Shown here: one piece after another, positions 5,708 through 9,305 of the stretch
Layout: every line of letters begins with the position of its first letter
How positions within the stretch are numbered: the stretch's first letter is position 1
Source: Pseudomonadaceae bacterium UBA836
GTDB lineage: Bacteria > Pseudomonadota > Gammaproteobacteria > Pseudomonadales > Pseudomonadaceae
Assembly: GCA_002296055.1 (NCBI GenBank)
Contig: DBHE01000076.1
Span: 1-9,305 of the forward strand
Reading direction: 5' to 3'
DNA: 9,305 nt
Program-made: the position numbers and the translations under genes
Notes under the pieces: generated by a model
Database searches by the model: none
Told to the model about the DNA's origin: nothing
The model's input: the letters and a program-made list of their open reading frames with translations, nothing else

Positions 5708-8700
5708 TTATCCCACTAACACGGAAAAGTCTTTGAACAGCGCAGCTGGTAACGCCTCCTGCAGTCGCCAGGTGATGTTCATTGGCTTGCTTCCGTGGCT
5801 TTTTTCCAATGTGACCGGGCCGCAGGCTATATAGGGCGTATGCTTGCTGATGCGCACAAACAGCTGGAACTGCCAGCCGTTCCCCGGGCTTTGCAGGTAG
5901 CGTTGGCCGGCCTTGGTGTCAGGGCCTGCGCTGTTCTGCGATTGCCAATGGAATAACTGGTTGCTGATGGCGTAGTCGTTGTAAGCGACGCCTTCGTGTA
6001 GCGCACTGCGCTTGTCTAGAGTGATGAACAGAAGTTCAGTCTGTATTGCTGTTAAGGCTAGAACGCCAGCTTGAAAGGGTGTGCGCTGCGTGTCTGTCAG
6101 GTAGCCCACGGCAGTCAGAATCTCACGGATCTGATAAGCCGCATGCAACTGCAATGGCGTCTGCTCCATGCCCGGCAGTGGTTGGTTCAGGCGCGTCACC
6201 CGCGCCTGCAGATATTCAGTCAGTTCACGGAGTTCATCACAGACCGCAGGTGTCCGCTCCAGGCGTCGCAGGAACGCGGCAGCACTGCCTGTTTGGTGAT
6301 GTTGACCATCGATCTGATAAGCCATCATTTGGGCCCGTAACTGCGCTTGCGGATTGGCCAGGTCGTAGCGTCCGTGCTGCTCGGCAATCTGATGCAGGAT
6401 TTGGAGTTGTTGTAGGTCGTTGATGTGTAGAAGGCTCGAGAATCGCCGGCTGAAGTAGGCTTCCTCCTCGCCCGGCGGGTCAGTCAGTAAACCCGCAGCA
6501 CGCTTGAGGTTGCTCCATCCGCTGTTGTTAGTACTGGTCTCTCGATAGATGTCACTAATATCCAGGTGCTGGTCATGCAGGAAGGCCGACAGGCTCGGGG
6601 TACGGCCAGACTGCAACTGGGTATAGCCGTTCAACTCGCGCTGCAGTTTGCGCCAGTTCTGGTTCAGGCTGTTACGCAGGTTGCGCAGGATTTGTTCCCG
6701 GGCCTGCTTCTGCAGCTGCAGATGACAGCCGCCAGGCAGACGGGCAAAGCCTTTTTCCACACCTTCGAGAATTTCGCGCTTGTTCAGGCCGGTTATGCTG
6801 CTGTAGAGGAGGTCAAAGCGGTAGTCCACCGAATGCTGGCCAACAAAGTCGAGGACTAGACAGCTTTTCTTCTCAGCATGCAGGCGCAGGCCACGGCCCA
6901 GTTGTTGCTGGAATACCGTTGCGCTTTGGGTCGGGCGCAGGAACAGCAGCGTATCGACAAAGGGCAGGTCGACCCCTTCATTGAATATGTCAACGGTCAC
7001 AATCGCATGGATATCCCCCGCCTCCAGGGCTCTGGGTATGGCCGCCCGATCAACTGGCGGCGTATGGCTGGTGATCAGCTTGCTGATGATGCCCGCTTGG
7101 TTGAAAAAACGGGTCATGAATTCGGCATGCGCCACGCTGACGCAGAACACCAATGTGCGGCACTCGCGCGGATCGCTTACCAGTTCATTCCAAGCACGAA
7201 CGACGGCCTTGGCCCGTAGGCTGTTGCCGCTGACCAGTTTGTCCAGTGCTGCGGTCTCACCGGCACGTTGCCAGGGCACCGAACTCAGGTCGGTGTCGTC
7301 ATCACAGGCGTAATACTCGAAGGGGCTCAGCAACTGAAGGTCCAGAGCCCGCCATAACCGTAGCTCAGCGGCTGGGGAGCCATCGGGTCGGTTATCGAAG
7401 TAACTCAGGATATTTCTACCGTCAGCGCGCTCCGGGGTTGCGGTGAGGCCCAGTAGGACTTTGGGCTGGATGCGCGAGGCCAACTGATCAAAGCCTTGAG
7501 CTGCTATGTGGTGGCATTCATCGATCACCACGGTGTGCCAGTAGTCGGCGCCTAGGCGGCCAAGCAGATCGCGGTTGTTCAACGTGGTTATGCTGGCGAA
7601 CAGGTGGGTGTGGCTGTCGGGATCATGATTGCCATCAAGCAGTTCGCCAAAATTGGCATCGTTTAGTACCTGCCGATACACATGACGCGCCTGGCGTAAC
7701 AGCTCGGTGCGGTGGGCAACAAACAGCAGACGTGGCTGACCGCCATTGCTTCTGCAACTTGTCCGGTAATCAAAGGCTGCCATCACCGTCTTACCGGTTC
7801 CGGTGGCTGCCACCAGCAGATTGCGCCAGCGCCCCATGGCGCGCTCGCTGTGTAATTGCTCAAGGATTTCCAGCTGGAACGGCTTGGGCTCAACGTCCAG
7901 AAATGTGGTGGTCAGCGGGCCGAAATCGCGCCCACTTTCACGTTTCAGTGCCGCTTCCAGCAGGGCTCGGTGCTGCGGATCATCCGGTTGGTAGCGCTGG
8001 AACTCACCGTCCTCCCAGAGGCTTTCAAAGTGCGCCAAGGCGCGTTGAAACAGATTGCCCTGACCCTTTTCGGTGAACTTGACGGTCCACTCCAGGCCAC
8101 CCATCAAGGCTGCACCAGACAGATTGGCGCTCCCCACGTAGGCAGAGCCAAAACCAGTGTCCCGCTGGAAGATCCAGGCCTTGGCATGCAGTCGGGTGCG
8201 GCGTCCGTCCAGTGATACCCGCACCTCGGTATTAGGCAAGCTTGCCAGCATGTCCAGTGCTTTCTGTTCAGTGGCACCGATGTAGGTGGTGGTCAGCACG
8301 CGCAGACGGGTCTGCGAGCTCCCCTGGGCATCGGTGCTGGTGATTCGCTTGAGGGTGTCGATGATCTTGCGCACCCCGGACACCGTGATAAAGCTGACCA
8401 GAATGTCGACCTGATCACAGCAGGCCAGTTCGGCCTGAAGTTCATGCAGCAACGGGGGTGAATCCTTACCGGCAGTGAACAGCCAGGGTTGTGCCAGCCC
8501 AATGTTGGGTAGCTCCGGTGAGGCAGGTTGCTGAGAAAGCGCCTTGAGTAGGGTTGGTGGCAGTGTCACCGCTGGCAGGTTCAACTGGTTGTGGCGTTGC
8601 TGCAGAAAGACCAACATCTCGTTGATCAGCCTGGCTTGTGCGGTTGCCCTGTCATCGTGCTTGTCAGAAATAACACTGAGGCTGTGTGATAGCAGGCCAG

Positions 8701-8842
8701 CCAGAAGCTCTGCCAACCGTTCGTGACTCCAGTCGCTGCTGAGCTTTTCCGAGAGTGGATGTAGCCCGGATTGATTCAGGGCTTCCTGCATATCTGAGGT
8801 GATCAGGGCGTCGTACAGGCCGGGCAGCAGGGGCTCTGACAT
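5708..8842 (-). CDS. PLD nuclease / SF2 DEAD-DEAH helicase / DUF3427 protein (probable defence or repair)
   Basis: A 1044-residue multidomain protein. Residues 1-115 are helical with no assignment. Residues about 125-280 form a phospholipase D-like nuclease domain with one HxK...GSxN motif (H219, K221, GSAN 237-240), so it may need to dimerise. Residues about 315-670 are an SF2 helicase/translocase: Walker A ATGTGKT (346-352), DECHH (441-445), TATP (467-470), motif V VDIFNEGVDLP (617-627) and motif VI QQLGRGLR (646-653). The C-terminal third is DUF3427-like, with NDYAISNQLFHWQSQNS (955-971) and a final PYIACGPV...PMNITW segment. This architecture belongs to a widespread family often found in genomic islands and suspected of acting on foreign or damaged DNA; the exact activity is not established from sequence. 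The ATG has AAGGA about 8 bases upstream. Intact, single gene, no partner methylase. Third positions look less GC-biased than in speC, which hints at acquisition. Confidence 0.9.
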   Translation of the reverse strand: MSEPLLPGLYDALITSDMQEALNQSGLHPLSEKLSSDWSHERLAELLAGLLSHSLSVISDKHDDRATAQARLINEMLVFLQQRHNQLNLPAVTLPPTLLKALSQQPASPELPNIGLAQPWLFTAGKDSPPLLHELQAELACCDQVDILVSFITVSGVRKIIDTLKRITSTDAQGSSQTRLRVLTTTYIGATEQKALDMLASLPNTEVRVSLDGRRTRLHAKAWIFQRDTGFGSAYVGSANLSGAALMGGLEWTVKFTEKGQGNLFQRALAHFESLWEDGEFQRYQPDDPQHRALLEAALKRESGRDFGPLTTTFLDVEPKPFQLEILEQLHSERAMGRWRNLLVAATGTGKTVMAAFDYRTSCRSNGGQPRLLFVAHRTELLRQARHVYRQVLNDANFGELLDGNHDPDSHTHLFASITTLNNRDLLGRLGADYWHTVVIDECHHIAAQGFDQLASRIQPKVLLGLTATPERADGRNILSYFDNRPDGSPAAELRLWRALDLQLLSPFEYYACDDDTDLSSVPWQRAGETAALDKLVSGNSLRAKAVVRAWNELVSDPRECRTLVFCVSVAHAEFMTRFFNQAGIISKLITSHTPPVDRAAIPRALEAGDIHAIVTVDIFNEGVDLPFVDTLLFLRPTQSATVFQQQLGRGLRLHAEKKSCLVLDFVGQHSVDYRFDLLYSSITGLNKREILEGVEKGFARLPGGCHLQLQKQAREQILRNLRNSLNQNWRKLQRELNGYTQLQSGRTPSLSAFLHDQHLDISDIYRETSTNNSGWSNLKRAAGLLTDPPGEEEAYFSRRFSSLLHINDLQQLQILHQIAEQHGRYDLANPQAQLRAQMMAYQIDGQHHQTGSAAAFLRRLERTPAVCDELRELTEYLQARVTRLNQPLPGMEQTPLQLHAAYQIREILTAVGYLTDTQRTPFQAGVLALTAIQTELLFITLDKRSALHEGVAYNDYAISNQLFHWQSQNSAGPDTKAGQRYLQSPGNGWQFQLFVRISKHTPYIACGPVTLEKSHGSKPMNITWRLQEALPAALFKDFSVLVG

Positions 8843-8902
8843 AAGGCATCCTTGTCGTTGACAGCAGCGACCAGGTTATCTGCTTTTGCCAAGATGATCG
8901 AG

Positions 8903-8931
8903 GTTATAAATTTTCCTTAAGAAGCTAAAAA
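8903..8931 (-). promoter_or_regulatory. Candidate promoter for the helicase gene
   Basis: Read on the minus strand, TATAAC (8908-8903) is a 5 of 6 match to a -10 hexamer. A weak TTTTTA (8931-8926) lies 17 bases upstream, inside the 3' arm of the preceding terminator as read on that strand. The AT-rich run around 8901-8919 also fits a promoter. The -10 lies 60 bases before the start codon. Confidence 0.35.
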
Positions 8932-8963
8932 GCCCGCCCCTGAACCCAGGGGCGGGCTTTTTA
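8926..8963. terminator. Perfect 17-bp bidirectional terminator
   Basis: Bases 8926-8942 pair without mismatch with 8947-8963 (AAAAAGCCCGCCCCTG against CAGGGGCGGGCTTTTT, plus a T-A pair) around an AACC loop. A and T runs flank both sides, so it can work in either direction. On the minus strand it ends the dehydrogenase transcript 70 bases after that gene's stop and insulates the helicase gene. Confidence 0.92.
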
Positions 8964-8986
8964 ACATCGGGCAGCGCTGTTGCTTC

Positions 8987-9019
8987 TAGCTTGCAGCTTG
9001 AGGCTTAAAGCTTGCCGCT
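8987..9019 (-). repeat. 33-base intergenic repeat, copy 2 (inverted)
   Basis: The reverse complement matches 4490-4522 at about 28 of 33 positions. It lies between the dehydrogenase stop and the terminator, just as copy 1 lies between the speC stop and its terminator. The two inverted copies bracket the block holding the hypothetical gene and the helicase gene. Confidence 0.65.
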
Positions 9020-9032
9020 CCAGAAGTGGCCG

Positions 9033-9305
9033 TCAGGCAAACTTCTGGATGTTGGCCATCAGCTCGCGCAGGGCTTCGATGTTGTCTTTCGGGTGGACGG
9101 CGCCTTCGAAGCTGCACAGCTGTTCGAAGTTGGCGGCAACGTCTTCCGGGGTGAAGCCTTCGTCGGGGTTGAAGCCGATACCCAGGGAGCGCTCCCAGCG
9201 TACCTTGCCCATCCAGCCGCCGCCGACTTCGAACAGGCTGCCGGTTTCCTTGCACTCTTCGGAGCACAGGTAGGCAACCAGCGGGCTGACCAGTTCAGGC
9301 TTCAG
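9033..9305 (-). CDS. HSD17B4-like short-chain dehydrogenase, C-terminal part (5' end outside window)
   Basis: The frame from 9305 down to TGA at 9035-9033 gives 90 residues with no start inside the window. It reads LKPELVSPLVAYLCSEECKE, then TGSLFEVGGGWMGKVRWERS, then a helical tail. The 'PE.VSPLVAYL.SE...TG..FEVGGG' block is the C-terminal end of the short-chain dehydrogenase/reductase fold. The LFEVG(G/A)GW.GK.RWER extension is specific to the type matching the dehydrogenase domain of peroxisomal multifunctional enzyme 2 (HSD17B4), which oxidises 3-hydroxyacyl-CoA. The likely role is therefore fatty acid or sterol side-chain oxidation, but the NAD-binding Gly motif and the catalytic Ser-Tyr-Lys are outside the window, so the substrate is unknown. 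Confidence 0.85.
   Translation of the reverse strand: MKPELVSPLVAYLCSEECKETGSLFEVGGGWMGKVRWERSLGIGFNPDEGFTPEDVAANFEQLCSFEGAVHPKDNIEALRELMANIQKFA

Noticed and set aside
8986..9277. Minus-strand ORFs of 93 and 72 residues near the window end
   Set aside because: They are Arg/Pro-rich out-of-frame readings; the correct frame is the dehydrogenase C-terminus from 9305 to 9033.

Overview
The window reads as core chromosome of a gamma-proteobacterium of the Pseudomonas / Halopseudomonas type. The main reasons are a 387-residue ornithine decarboxylase with the residues expected of Pseudomonas SpeC, GC-rich coding with mostly G/C third positions, a Pseudomonas-style Fur box in front of an exbB-exbD-exbD-tonB operon, and short 'AAGCTGCAAG'-type intergenic repeats. 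No tRNA, rRNA, CRISPR array, integrase or transposase was seen.

Layout. 1-313 (+): C-terminal end of a nitrate-type ABC transporter ATPase, followed by a strong terminator. 374-2826 (-): a tightly overlapping operon exbB, exbD1, exbD2, tonB. It encodes a TonB energising complex and is preceded by a Fur box that overlaps the likely -10 element. 2827-3315: a 489-base divergent intergenic region holding the Fur box and a long, strongly structured leader in front of speC. 3316-4479 (+): speC, with its own terminator at 4522-4558. 4679-5428 (+): a conserved-looking membrane-anchored protein of unknown function. 5429-5707: no gene, but a large palindromic intergenic repeat. 5708-8842 (-): a 1044-residue PLD nuclease / SF2 helicase / DUF3427 protein, probably for genome defence or DNA repair. 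8926-8963: a 17-bp perfect-stem terminator. 9033-9305 (-): C-terminal end of an HSD17B4-like short-chain dehydrogenase that has no in-frame start inside the window.

How the parts work together. ExbB with the two ExbD proteins would use the proton gradient to drive TonB, which powers outer-membrane siderophore or other ligand uptake. The Fur box predicts induction under iron starvation. ExbD2 has Asn where the proton-relay Asp normally lies, so the channel may contain an asymmetric ExbD pair. SpeC makes putrescine from ornithine.

The most unexpected signal is the speC leader. Bases 3164-3179 can pair with 3293-3309, directly over the speC Shine-Dalgarno, through 15 base pairs including an uninterrupted 11. 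The same 5' strand can instead fold into a local hairpin, and three further hairpins lie between. This looks like a translational switch, and I cannot match it to a known RNA family. The second most interesting item is the solitary PLD-helicase-DUF3427 gene, which lies between two inverted copies of a 33-base repeat.
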